From Eonycteris spelaea (Eukaryota > Chordata > Mammalia > Chiroptera > Pteropodidae), in the NCBI GenBank assembly GCA_003508835.1, contig PUFA01000181.1:1178001-1242000 (forward strand): a stretch of 64,000 bases of DNA, given 5' to 3'. Positions 37,048 through 49,988 of the stretch are shown here, in pieces; position 1 is the first letter of the stretch; each line of letters begins with the position of its first letter. The position numbers were made by a program, and so were the translations under genes. The notes below the pieces were generated by a model. The model was not told the DNA's origin and did not search any database. It saw only the letters and a list, made by a program, of their open reading frames with translations.

Positions 37048-39284
37048 TAAAACCTTAAAGCTATGCTTCTCCAACTATTTGTTGTGAAAGACCAGTTTTT
37101 AAGTCATTGCTGATGGTGATGTTTTTAATTTCCAATCTATTGTGGACTGATACTCAATGAAAATGGATTAGTAGAGGCATACAAAAAGACATACAAAATA
37201 CGACCCACATTTTTTTATTATCATATTCAAACCTGATTTATTGTCGGTTACTTTCTCAAATTGCTATGAAATTTTCTAGATGCTATTCTCAATTTCTGTA
37301 CTTTTCTCATCAGAGACTTGTACCAGCCTACAGACCAGACCACACCTTGCATGGCATGGCATTTCACAATGTATAACTTGTCTCTAAATCTCTTTCCCAT
37401 TCTTAAGAATGGGCTGCTTAAGATTGTTTTTGCTTAAGATTGATTTTTCAGTGACTTCCTATAGAAAAGAGTTGCTCAGAATAGAAAGGCTACCATATTT
37501 TATTATGCTGCTCCTTAAAAACAAGAAAAGTTTATATAAAAAATGATTTCTAAGAACACTATTTTGGAGGTGTGCCAGGATATCAAATAGAATTGCAAAA
37601 ATAGACACAAACTTTACTGATACATATTTGTTTGTGAACTTTGTTTGTATCCCCATATTCCAGGAAAGAATTAGGGAAGCTTACCAGAATACATAAAATA
37701 CATGCAACAAAGGAACATAAATTAAAAGTAGGGTGAAAAAAGTAAAAAATAAGAGAGTATACTAAATGAAGCTGGGAACAATGCTCTGAATGCATACTGT
37801 AATGACCTAAAATATTTGTTCTGGGCTGTCTACAAGTTTGAATCTAACTTTCCTGTCAGTGAATGTGAAAAGGGAAACATGACTAAACACTATTGAAAAT
37901 GTTTATAAGATAAATACAAACTGGTGCTAAGAAGAGGTACAGAAACTTGGGGTTCGGAGTCAGGAGTTTCTCCCACAAGTACTCATTAAAGGGGCCCTAT
38001 GTGTTGAAGTGAATATCCTTTATGATGGACATATAATAAATGAATCAATTACTTTCTTAGGGCAGTTTCTCATAACCACCTTAAGTGTAGGCAAATGATG
38101 CCACACCTGACTACAACTGAGAAAAAACAATTCTCAAAGCGTCAATATATTGCAATCAAGGTTCTCAGATCTCTGCTAATTTGGCTTTGATCAGGAATAT
38201 ATTTTATAAAATCTGAAATGTCTGTGTGTTTTTCAAGCAATCCTCCTTGAACACTGCTTCTTTTAACAGAGTTCGTAATAGATCTTAGATGACATAAAGG
38301 TCAAGATTTTACTCCCTGGTAAATGCATGGATATCGACTATTCTCTCGGCCAATTTAATATCAACTCGTGTGCCATAACAAACATAGTGGGATAATATTT
38401 GGAGAAATTAACTGAGGTTTTCTTATGCCTTTGCATTTCCCCCCTAGCATTCAAACAGTAGTTATGTGCTGATTTGTAGGGAAGGTAGATACAGTCTAAA
38501 ATAAAGAAGTTAATTGCGTTTCTGAATATTTTTAACAAGTAGCTGAGGCAAGAGTTCAAAAGCCTGTACTTTCACTTGAAAATCCTGGGACCTTGAGAAA
38601 ATGTGAAGAATCATAGAATAAGAAAGAAAGTAACATATGACATCAAAATGCTTTTTCTATCACTGGGAAATTGTGACCAGCTGTTGGGAGAAGGAGACTG
38701 GAGGAGATGTGACTAGGGGTTAGAGGTTGTCTGGGTCACTAAGTCAGAGTTAATATCCGATCCCCCACTCCTGAGCCCCAATAAGGGTTGAAGGTTGAAG
38801 GAAACATTATAAACATTCTTGAAAATATCAAGTAGGTTGAGGAGAAATTTAAGAACAGAATGGCTTGTGCTTCATTTCCTGTATGTAGCTTAGAGAGTGA
38901 AAGCTTCATAGAGCAGTTCTGAATTCAACATGACACTAAAGAGGAAGGCTAACCACTGCAGAAGGAGGTGTCTAGGTGGGTGGGCTTGAGATTAGTCCCA
39001 CTCCTGTGGCTAAAGGTGATGAGTGTTGCCAAACACCTGTGTGTGAGGTGGAGTGGGTGTGCAGAAAATATGGCAGTAAAAAGTTTTGGAAGTATCCCAG
39101 GAAGACACCTGGGGTTAGGACAAGAGAATCATGGTTGTAAATAATAAACACAAAAACAAAACTTTCAATGACTCGGTTGGAATGAACTCCATATGGTTAG
39201 AGTCAATAGGTACTATGTCTGTCACTGAACTAAATACACCTTTCTCTGATGGTAGAAGGCTAAATAAGACCCTAAGGAAAAATG

Positions 39285-39752
39285 GGCAAGGATACGAACA
39301 CATAATTTGTGAATCATTGTATGCTTAACAGATGAGCAAAAATATATTTAAATGTAATATCTATTGCTGGTAGAAATAGAGAAAAATATATTTTCTCAAA
39401 TATTTCTGGTAAAAATTTAATAGCTATAGTACCTTTGTAAAGCAATCTGTGTATGTCTATTTAAATAAAAATACATACATCCTTCAACCACATGATTCCA
39501 TTCCTGCAATTTTTTATCCCAAAGCAATAAAAGCCACCAGTAAATAGAAATCACATGTACAAGAATGATTTCAGTGACTTGTTTATACATGAAAAGAAGG
39601 GAGGAGAAGGAAAGAGAAAGAGAAAGGGAAAGAGAGAAGGAAAGGAGAGAGAGAGAAATAAAAAAGAATTTGATTAAGGAAATGCTTGTCTGTAGGGGAA
39701 TGTTTTTAAAATGATGGTACATTTACATCTCAGAATATCATGCAGCCTTCAT
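39285..39752 (+). repeat. Old L1 fragment and GA-rich tract
   Basis: aaaaatgggcaaggatacga and agctatagtacctttgtaaa resemble the L1 ORF2 3' end. 39595-39662 is a purine-only (GAAA/GAGA) tract. This is the target DNA into which L1 copy B inserted; it resumes after 46098. Confidence 0.6.
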
Positions 39753-41159
39753 AAAAATTGAATAGATAGTTAGAACTGCAGTCCCTGAAGGGATCCCTTC
39801 GAGAGCCTCCCCTCCAAAGTTGTCCACATTGAAATTACAACCAAATTATAAAATCATCAATGTGGAGAATCACCTGAAGTCCAGTTGATCATAACACCTA
39901 CGTCTGATAATATAAAAAGCCACATCAAAGCTGTGGGAACATCCAGGCACAGAAGTTGCAGCAAAACTGAGGCTGTATTGGCTGGTGACCTTGTCTCCCT
40001 GAGATCCCACTTCACCCAAGCCACAAAATGCCCGCAGCCCATTGACAAGCCCTGCTTGGCTCTGGGGTTGTGCAGTCAGTGCAGGCAACAGACCCTGGCT
40101 AGCGTAGTAAGTGCATTTCGAGGAAAACAGTTGTGGACAGACCACTGCTGCCTGTATGAGGTGTAATATCTCTTGAGGGGATTACAGGGGCCTGTATTGG
40201 CCTGTCGGCCCTTGACTCCCTGAGCTCCTGTTCCATCCAATACACAAAGTGCCTACTGCACATTGATAGGTAGCTGTCCCTGCCCTGGGGTGGCGCATTT
40301 AGACACAGGATGGGCAGCAGCTGGCCTTGCTACAGGCGGAACTTTGTACAGGGAAGCCACAGAGACAGCATTGGCATGTAAACTGACACTGCAGTGGCAG
40401 GGGGAATGTTTACTCAACAGACCAGGAGACTCCCAGGGTTTCCTGCGCCATCCAACACGCATATCACCCAGAGGTCATCCAGTTTCAGAGACTTAGAGGC
40501 AACTGACAGGCAGTGTCGGGCCTTAAGGAGTAACTAGTCCCTTTGCTAAAATGCCATAGGTCAGGGATGGGGATAACCAACCGTCGCCTACAGCGTTATC
40601 TCTTCCACTTACCTATAGATCCAGCATAGGCAACAACCACCTGTGGATAGCTTTGTAGTTCTCACTGGGTATCCCTGAGCAATCAAAAGCAGCAAGCTGA
40701 CCTTGGCCTACGAAGGAGCCCCTCCCAAGGAGCCACAAAAACCAATGCATCTGGTGACTGGCACAGAGCACAACAGAGCAACTCCTGACTAGTCCTTAGT
40801 TGATGCAAAGCGTGGTTGCAACAAGCACACAAACCTGCTAGGGCAAATCCACTCTGTGGGTAAGCCTCCACACAACAACTCTTACCCTATGGGTGCAGCC
40901 ATTCCCACAATTAGTCAGCTTGAGCATTAATCCCATCCACTGATCTGCCTAACAACAATAAAGCTTGGCAACAACAGAAATCACACACAACCCACACAAA
41001 AGATCACATCCAGAGCCTGGCACATCAGGGAGAGTGCCACTGGGCCACACAGGACACCTTCCACATTACCATCTGGCCAAGGCTGAGAGATGACAAATTT
41101 CTGACACATAGAAATGAACATAGAGAGGCTAATAAAATGAGAAAACAAAGAAACATGCC

Positions 41160-42000
41160 ACAAATGAAACAAAAGGAGAAAACTCCAGAAAATAAGCTAA
41201 ATGAAATGGAGGCAAGCAACCTACCAGAGACAGATTCAAAATAATGGTTATAAGGATGCTCAATGAACTTATGGGGAGAATGGATGAGCACAATGAGAAC
41301 CTAACAGTATAAAAAGGACATAGAAACCATAAAAAAAGAACCAGACAGAAATGAGAATACAATAACTGAAATGAAGAATACACTAGAAGGATTCAACAGT
41401 AGATTGGATGAAGCAGAAGATGAATCAGTGAATTGGAAGAAAGTAGCAGAATACACCAATCAGAACAACAAAGAAAAAAGAATTTTTAAAAAATGAGGTA
41501 TGTTTAAGAGACCTCTGGGACAACATGAAGCAAAAAATATCTAGATCATAGGAGTACCTGAAGAGGAAGAGAGAGAGCAAGGGATTGAGAATCTATTTGA
41601 AGAAATAATGACAGAAAACTTCCCTAACCTGGAAGGAATTAGACATATAAGTTCAGGAAGCACAAAGAGTCCAAACAAGAGGAATTCAAACAGACCTACA
41701 CCAAGACAATCATAATTAAAATGCCAAAGGTCAAAGACAGAGAATCTTAAAAAGCAAGCAAGAGAAAGGAACTAGTTACTTACAAGGGTACCCATAAGAA
41801 TGTCTGCTGATTTTTCAATGGAAACTTTGCAGGCCAGAAGGGATGGCAAGAAATATTCAAAGTTATGAAAAACAAGAATCTACAACCACGAATACTCACC
41901 AGCAAGGCTTTTGATTAAAATGGAAGGTGAGATAAAGAGCTTCCCAGACAGGAAAAAGCTTAAGGAATTCATCACCAACAAGCCAGCATTACAAGAAATG
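41160..42000 (+). pseudogene. L1 copy B ORF1 remnant
   Basis: DNA parallels copy A ORF1 (aaaggagaaaactccagaaa at 41171, then gacctctgggacaacatgaa). No long open frame remains; shifts occur every 50-150 bases. Confidence 0.65.
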
Positions 42001-42053
42001 TTAAAGGTCTTCTGTAAAAAGAGAAGGGTAAAAAGAAAATAGAAATAACAAAT

Positions 42054-45000
42054 ATGAATATAAAAATGGCAGTAACAATGTACCTATCAGTAATCACTTT
42101 AAATGTAAATTTAAATGCTCCAATCAAAAGACATAGGTACCAAATGGATAAGAAAACAAGACCCATGCATATGCTGTCTACAAGAGACCCACTTCAGACA
42201 AATGACACTCACAGACTGAAAGTAAAGGGATGGAAAAAGATATTTCATGCAAACAGAAATGAAAAAAAAGCCAGGGTAGCAATACTTATATCAGATAAAA
42301 TAGACTTTAAAACAAAGCTATGATAAGAGACAAAGAAGGGCATTACATAATGATAAAGGATCATAAATCAAGAGGACATAACTCTAGTAAACATATATGC
42401 ACCCAACATAGGAGCACCTACATACATAAAGCAATTATTGACTGACATAAAAGGAGAGATCAATAGTAATACACTCATAGTAGGAGACTTTAACACCTCA
42501 TTGACACCAATGGACAATCTTCCAGGCAAAAATCAACAAGGAAACAATGGGCCTAAAAGACACACTAGAACAGATGGATTTAATAGATATTTTCAAGCAT
42601 TTTACCCAAAGCAGCAAAATATACATTCTTTCAAGTGCACATGGAACATTTTCAAGGACAGACCACATTTAGGACACAAATCAAGTCTCAATAAATTTAA
42701 GAGAAGATTGAAAATATTAACCATCTTCTCTGATCACAATGGTATGAAACTAGAAATCAACTACAAGAAAAAAAACTGGAAATACACAAACACATGGAGG
42801 CTAAATAACATGCTACTAAAAAACAATGAATGGTTATTAATGAGATCAAGGAAGAAATCAAAAGATACCTAGAGACAAATGAAAATGAAAACACAATGAC
42901 TCAAAATCTATGGGACACAGGAAAGCAGTCCTAAGAGGGAAATTCATAGCAATACAGGCCTACCTCAAGAAACAAGAAAAAGCTTAAATAAACAATCTAA
43001 CCTTACAATTAAAAGAACTAGAAAAAAAAACAGCAAACAAAGCCCAAAGTGAATAAAAGGAAGGAAATAATAAAGATCAAGGAAATAAATGAAATAGAGT
43101 CTAGAAAAAACAATACAAAGATTAATGAAACCAAAGCTGGTTCTTTGAAAGGATAAACAAAATTGACAGACCCTTAACAAGACTCATCAAGAAAAAAGAG
43201 AGGACTCAAATAAATAAAATCAGAAATGAAAGAGGAGAAATAACCAGACTCCACAGAAATACAATGGATCATAAGAAAATACTACAAGCAATTATATGCC
43301 AAAAATTGGACAATCTGGAAGAAATGGACACATTTTAGAAACATACAATCTCTAAGACTGAGTCAAGAAGAAACAGAAAATCTGAGCCGACTGATTACCA
43401 TCAATGAAATAGAATCAGTAATCAAAAACCTCCCAAAAAACAGAGTCCTGGACCAGATGGCTTCATAGGCGAATTTTACCAAACATTCAAAGAAGAATAT
43501 CACCTATCTTCTCAAACTATTCCAAAAAATTCAAGAAGAGGAAGGCTCCCTAACTCCTTTTATGAGGCCACCATTTACCTTGATTCCAAAACCAGGAAAG
43601 ACATTACAAAAAAGAAAACTATAGGCAGATATCTCTTATGAACATTGATACAAAAATCCTCAACAAAATATTAGCAAACCAAATTCAGCAATACATTAAA
43701 AATATCAACACCATGATCAAGTTGGATTTATTCCTGGGATGTAAGGTTGGTCAATATCTGCAAATCAATTAATGTGATTACACATTAACAAATCGAAAGA
43801 TAAAAACCACATAATCATATCAATATGCAGAAAAAGCATTTGATAAATCAGCATCCATTTGTAAAAACTCTCAGCAAAGTGGGAATAGAGGGAACATACC
43901 TCAACATAATAAAGGCCATATATGAAAACCTACAGCTAACATCATACTCAATGGGGAAAGGCTAAAAGCATTTTCCTTAAGATCAGGAACAAGACAAGGA
44001 TGCCACTTTCACCACTCCTCTTCAACATGTGTTGGAAGTCTTAGCCACAGCAATAAGACAAGAAAGAGAAATAAAAGGCATCCGAATTGGAAAGGAAGAA
44101 GTAAAACTCTGTTATTTGCAATGACATGATACTATATAGAGAAACCCTAAAGATTCACAAAAAAACTGTTAGAACTGATCAATGAATTCAGTAAAGTAGC
44201 AGTTACAAAATAAATATTCAGAAGTCAGTGGCATTTTTATACCAATGATGAACTTTCAGAAAGAGAAATTAAGAAAACAATCCCATTTACAATTGTGTTG
44301 AAAACTATAAAATACCTGGGAATCAAATTAACCAAGAGGATAAAGACCTGTTTTCAGAAAATTATAAGTCATTGAAAAAAGAAATTGAAGAAGATACAAA
44401 TAAATGGAAGCATATGCCATGTTCATGGGTAGGAAGAATCAACACATTAAAAGGCCATAACCCAAAGCAATCTATAGATTCAATGCCCTATCAAATACCA
44501 ATGGCATTTTTCAGAGAGCTAGAACAATAATCCTAAAATTTATATGGAGCCATAAAAACTCAAATAGCCATGGCAATTTGAGAAAGAAGAACAAAGTTGG
44601 AGGTATCACACTACCTGATATCAAACTATACTACAAGGCTACAGTAATCAAAACAGCATGGTACTGGCATAAAAACAGATACATTGATGATTGGAACAGA
44701 ATAGAGAGCCAGAAATAAATCCATGCCTATACATTCACTTAATATATGACAAAGGAGATAAGAATATACAATGGGTAAAGACAGTCTCTTCAATAAATGG
44801 GATTGGGAAAATTGGACAGATACATGCAAAAAAAACGAAGGCTGAACACTTCTTACACCATATACAAGAATAACTCAAAATGGATTAGACTTAAATGTAA
44901 GACCCGAACCATAAAACTTCTAGAAGAAAACATAGACAGTAAACTCTCTGATATTACTAACAGGAATTTCTTTTCAGATATATCTCCGGCAACAAAAGAA

Positions 45001-45700
45001 AAAATACACAAATGGGACTACATCAAACTAAAAAGTTTTTGTACAGCAAAGGAAACCATCAACAAAACAAAAAGACAACGACTGTTTGGAGAAGATATTG
45101 CTAATGATACATCTGATAAGGGGTTAATATCCAAAATATATAAAGAACTTATACAATCAACAACAACAACAACAAAAACAATCCAATTAAAAAATGGGCA
45201 AAGACCTGAACAGATACTCCAAGAGGAAATACAGACATATAAAAAGATGCTCAAGTCGCTAATCATCAGAGAAATGCAAATTAAAATCACAATGAGATAT
45301 ACCTCACACCTGTCAGAATGGCTATCATCAAAAATCAAAAAAGAAAGTGTTGGTGAGGATGGGGAAAAAGGAACCCTTATACACTGTTGATGAGATTGCA
45401 AATTGGTACACCTGCTATGGAAAACAGTATGGAAGTTTCTCAAAAAATTAAAAATGGACATGCCTTTTGACCCAGCAATTACAGTTCTGGGTATTTATTC
45501 AAAGAAAAACAAAATAATAATTATAAGATCTATGCACCCCACTATTCATAGTAGCACAGTTTAATAGCCAAGATATGGAAGCAACCTGTCCATCAACAGA
45601 TTTGGATAAAGAAATTATGGTTCATATATACAATGGAATATTATTACTCAGCCATTATAAAGAAATGAAATCCTACCATTTACAATGACATAGATGGACC
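42054..45700 (+). pseudogene. L1 copy B ORF2 remnant
   Basis: Endonuclease: LNAPIKRHR near 42110, VGDFNTSLTPMDN near 42480 and SDHNGMKLEINYK near 42730 (the Asn/Asp/His core of the fold is visible). The reverse-transcriptase part (43400-44400) has frequent frameshifts. The longest open frame is 44797-45390 (197 codons), the ORF2 C-terminus, containing [19 protein letters not shown] and [15 protein letters not shown], up to the Cys region. Confidence 0.85.
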
Positions 45701-46339
45701 TAGAGATTATTATGCTGAGTGAAATAAGTGAGAAAGAGAAAGATACCATATGATTTCACTTATATGTAGAATCTAAGGAACAAAAAGAACAAATTAACCA
45801 AAAACAGACTCACAAATATAGTAGACAATTGGTGACAGACAGAGGGAAGGGGAATTAGGGGGCTAAGAGAATGGGGTGAAGGGTTAAAGAAGTACAAATG
45901 AGTAGTTGATACTGGTCTTGGGATGGGGAGCACGGCAGAGGGAATGCAGTTAGCATTAATATGATGGAGCTAAGTGGAGGGCCAGGGGAGAGATGGAGCA
46001 ATTGGGGGGATCATTTTATGAACTATGTAGACATCTAACTAATGTACTGTACACTTGAAACTAATTTAAATAAATAAATTTTTAAAAATTGAATAGATCA
46101 ATACCAGTTGATTGGAGGAAATTTTATACATTATTACTATTACTGAGTGAAAAAAGTAAAATATAGAGAAATGGTATAATATTCCCTTTCTATAGAGCAA
46201 ACAATGATAAAAGCCATTTAAGTATATATATAGGTACATGTTGTATACCAATAGCTACATGAGCCTAGAAAAATGTTCATAACAAAACATATTCAACTGA
46301 AATTTTCTTTTAAGTGTCTTCCAAAGAACAGAATTTTTT

Positions 46340-47180
46340 TTTGTAGATTACTATGACTTCATTTGCACCTGCTATTCAAGATGTGGAATCTTTGTTGGAC
46401 CAAACTGATACAGTCCCCTCATTCATCACTATTGGTCTGTCAAATACTATTTTCTCTAGAGCAGTTTACAAGAACCAACAGAAAAAGTTTTGATTTCACC
46501 TGTCAAGAAACAGTTAGTATACTTTCATTAGCCTTGCCATAGAGCAAAGTAGCTGTCTTTTTTCTACCATATTCTGGTATGCAGAGACCTGGATTACATT
46601 CATGTATCACAGAACATCATACTGGTTCACTACCTTAATGATTTCCATCATGGCGATTGGACTTGATGAGCTAGAATAAGCATTCGATGCCTTGGTAAGA
46701 CCCATATGTCTTATAAGGTGGATGATAAAAATCATAAAAATGCAGGTTTTACTACCTTGGTAAATTTTTAGCAGTCAAGTAGTCTGTAGCTGACAGGGTA
46801 TCTCAAGTACGAGGCAAATTGCTGTACCTTGTACCACCTACCATTAGAAAGAGGCACAATACTTATTGGACCTTTTTTCATTTTAGGAACAACCTTCACT
46901 AATATGTGCTGCATTTATGCATTAACTGAGCCATTAGCAGCCAGAATGGGTTCCAGCGAAAAAAAAGACTTTGTAGACTGTAAGCTGCAGTACAAAAACT
47001 CTTCTTTCGTAATGTCTTATCACCTAGAAGATACTACAATACATGGAGTGTATGAGGAAAATTGAAATACTATGGCAATAGTAGAAACACAGTGTGGATC
47101 CATCAAGTTTTGGAGCAAAATCTTGCTCCTCACTAAAGTTAACTATTCTCTATTAAGAAAGAGTCCTGAGTGTGTTTATA
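46340..47180 (+). mobile_element. ERVL-like endogenous retrovirus pol relic
   Basis: Parts such as actattggtctgtcaaatac, tggttcactaccttaatgat and aaagaggcacaatacttatt follow the order of the ERVL reverse-transcriptase region as I know it. The frame is lost and no LTRs were seen. A 78-codon open stretch at 46829-47065 lies downstream of it and may be part of the same relic. Ancient and non-functional; family assigned from memory. Confidence 0.55.
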
Positions 47181-47248
47181 CTAGGTAATTCATAAAACCA
47201 TAACCTTATTATTTGTGTACTTTACTTAAGTGTGTTGTATTTTTTTAA

Positions 47249-49863
47249 TTTTTTAATTTTAATTTTAATTTTTCAATTAGAGTTGACATTCAATATTACT
47301 TTATATTAGTTTCAAGTGTACAGAATAATGGTTAAGACAATTATGTAATTTATGAAGTGATCCCCCTAATAGTTTAGTACCCACCCACCTGGCACTATGC
47401 GTAGTTATGTTAATATTTATTGATTATATTCCTTATGCTGTACTTTATATCCCCATAACTATTCTGTAACTACCAATTTGTACTTCTTAATAGGGAAGAA
47501 GCCTTGGTCCCCGACTATCCTCTTCCTGGCATTCACTAGTTTGTTCTTTGTATCTGAGTCTGTTTTCATTTTGTTTATTCATTTAATTTGCTCCATAGAA
47601 TTCCACATATAAGTGAAATCATTTAGTATTTGTCTTTTTCTGTCTGACTTATTTCACTTTAGCATAATACCCTCTAGGTCCATCCATGTTTTCGCAAATG
47701 GTAAAATTTCATTTTATTTATGGCTGGAGTTAATATTCCATTGTATAATGTACCACTTTTTCTTTATGTGATCACCTATTGATGGGCACTTAGGTTGCTT
47801 CCAGATCTTGGTTATTGTAAATAGTGCTACAGTGAACACAGGGGTTACATATGTCTTTTCAAATTAGTTTTGGTGCCATATATCTTTTCAAATTAGTTTT
47901 TGGTTTTCTTTGGATAAATACCCAGAAGTAGAATTACTGGGTCATATAGTCCTACTTTTTACCTTTCTGAGGAAACTTTATATTATTTTCCATAGTGGCT
48001 GGACCAATTTACAATCCCACCAACAGTGCATGAGGGTTCTCTTTTTTTACATCCTTGCCAACATTTTGTTGTTATCTGATTTATTGATGGCAGCTATTTT
48101 GACAGGTGTGATGTGATATCTTATTGTGGTTTTTAATTTTGCATTTCTCTGATGATTAGTGATGTTGAGCATCTTTTCATATGTCTCCTGGTGATCTATA
48201 CGTTCCTCTATGGAGAAAATGCTGATTCAAGGCCTTTGCCCATTTTTTTAATAGGATTTTTGTGTATGTGTGCGTTAAGTTTTATGCATTCTTTATAATT
48301 TTGGATATTAACCCCTTATCAGATGTATCATTGGCAAATATCTTCTCTCATTCAGTAGGCTGTATTTCCATTTTGTTCATGGATTCCTTTGCTGTGCATG
48401 AATCTTTTAGTTTAAAGTAGCCCCATTTATTTATATGTATGTATTTTTTTCTTACGTTCCCCTTGTCTGAGGAGATATATCAGAAAAAATATTACTAAGA
48501 GCAATGCCAAAGAGTTTCTGCCTATATTTTATTCTAGGAGTTTAATGTTTCAGGTCTTTTGTTTCAGCATAATCCATTTTGAGTTTATTCTTGTATATGA
48601 TGTAAAAGCATGGTCAAGTTTTATTATTTTGCACATATACATTTAGTTTTCCCAGCACCATTTATTGCATAGACTATCTTTACCCCATTGGATATTCTTC
48701 CTTCTTTTGTTAAAGATTAAATGACCATATTAGGCATGGGTTTATTTCTAGGCTCTCTCTTCTGTTCTGTTGAACTATGTGTTTATTTATATGCTAGTAC
48801 CATGCTTTTCATCACTTAGAACTATTTCCTTTTATCCCAGTTTTACTGAGAGTTTTTGGTCATAAATGGATGCTGTATTTTTGTGAAATGCTTTTTCTGC
48901 ATTCTATTGATATGATCATATGATTTTATCTATTCATTTTGTTTATGTGTTGTATCACATTAATTGCTTTGTGGATATTGAACTAACCTTGCATCCCAGG
49001 AATAAATCCCACTTGATTGTGGTGTATGATCTTTTTAATGTATTGCTGAATTTGGTTTGCTAATATTTTATTGAAGCTTTTTCCATCTATGTTCATCAGG
49101 AAATAATGGCCTATAATTTTTTTTTGTAATGTCTTTGTCAGGTTTTGGAATCAGAGCAATCTTGGCCTCATCAAATGAGTTTGAGAACTTTCCCTTCTTT
49201 TGAATTTTTTGGAAATAGTTTTGAGAAGAATAGGGTATTAATTCTTTGAAAGTTTGTAAAATTCACCTGTCAAAGCCCATCTGTCTAGGACTTTTGTTTA
49301 CTGGAAGTTTTTGATTACTGATTGGATTTCATAGTAGTAATCGGTCTGTTCGGATTTTTCTGTTTCTCTTGACTCAGTCTTAGAAGATTGTATGTTACTT
49401 GAAATGTATCCATTTCTTCCAGATTGTCCAATTTGTTGGCATATAAGTGTTTGCACTATTTTTTCTTAAAATCCTTTGTATTTGCTGTGGAGTCAGTTGT
49501 CACTTCTCTTTTAATTTCTGATTTTATTTATTTGGTCCTCATCTCTTTTCTTGATTGAGTATAGTTAAAGGTTTATCAATTTTGTTTGTCTTTTCAAAGA
49601 GTCAGCTCTTGGTTCATTGATCCTTTGTATTGGTTTTATAAACTCCATTTCGTTTATTTCCATTCTGATCTTTATTATTTTCCTTTCTTCTACTTACTTT
49701 AATGTTTGTTTGCTGTTCTTTTCTAGTCTCTTTTAGGTGTAAGTTTAGATTGTTTATTTGAGATCTTTCTTGATTTCTGAGATACGCCTGTATTGTTATG
49801 AATTTCTCTTTAGGACTGCTTTTGTTGTATCTCATAGATTTTTGGGTCACTGTGTTTTGTATT
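47249..49863 (-). mobile_element. 5'-truncated antisense L1 (2.6 kb)
   Basis: Minus-strand L1 from the 3' tail (T/A-rich at 47249) to inside the ORF2 endonuclease/RT border. Plus-strand landmarks: gtccatccatgttttcgcaa, cccagcaccatttattgcat, tgcatcccaggaataaatcc. Flanked by ttgtatttttttaa at 47235-47248 and 49864-49877, a 14-bp TSD. An internal duplication of a block containing cttttcaaattagttttggt occurs at about 47850-47905. Confidence 0.88.
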
Positions 49864-49877
49864 TTGTATTTTTTTAA

Positions 49878-49963
49878 AAAGAGGTTTAGCTTTTAAAAAT
49901 TATATAGAAAAATAAAAGTCGAAATAAAGCTATAAAACAATTTTAAAAGGAAAACATGGGGAG
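49878..49963. other. Unique spacer between two antisense L1s
   Basis: About 90 bp of AT-rich intron left between neighbouring L1 insertions; no feature seen. Confidence 0.5.
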
Positions 49964-49988
49964 AATTTCCCTTATTTTTTGAAAATGA

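Larger units (their letters stand above)
39768..46083 (+). mobile_element. LINE-1 copy B, near full length, inactive
   Basis: About 6.3 kb between perfect 15-bp TSDs. A GC-rich 5' UTR (39768-41150), ORF1 region (41160-42000), ORF2 region (42050-45700), 3' UTR and a short A/T-rich tail (aaataaataaatttttaaaa). Compared with copy A, its sequence carries many extra one-base losses. Both ORFs are broken, so it is not autonomous. Confidence 0.92.
39753..46098. repeat. 15-bp target-site duplication pair of L1 copy B
   Basis: aaaaattgaatagat occurs exactly at 39753-39767 and 46084-46098, bounding L1 copy B. Confidence 0.93.

Noticed and set aside
39417..39722. 101-codon minus-strand Ser/Leu-rich frame
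   Set aside because: Antisense of a GAAA/GAGA purine tract and an old L1 fragment.
45018..45461. 147-codon minus-strand frame
   Set aside because: Antisense shadow of the L1 copy B ORF2 C-terminus.
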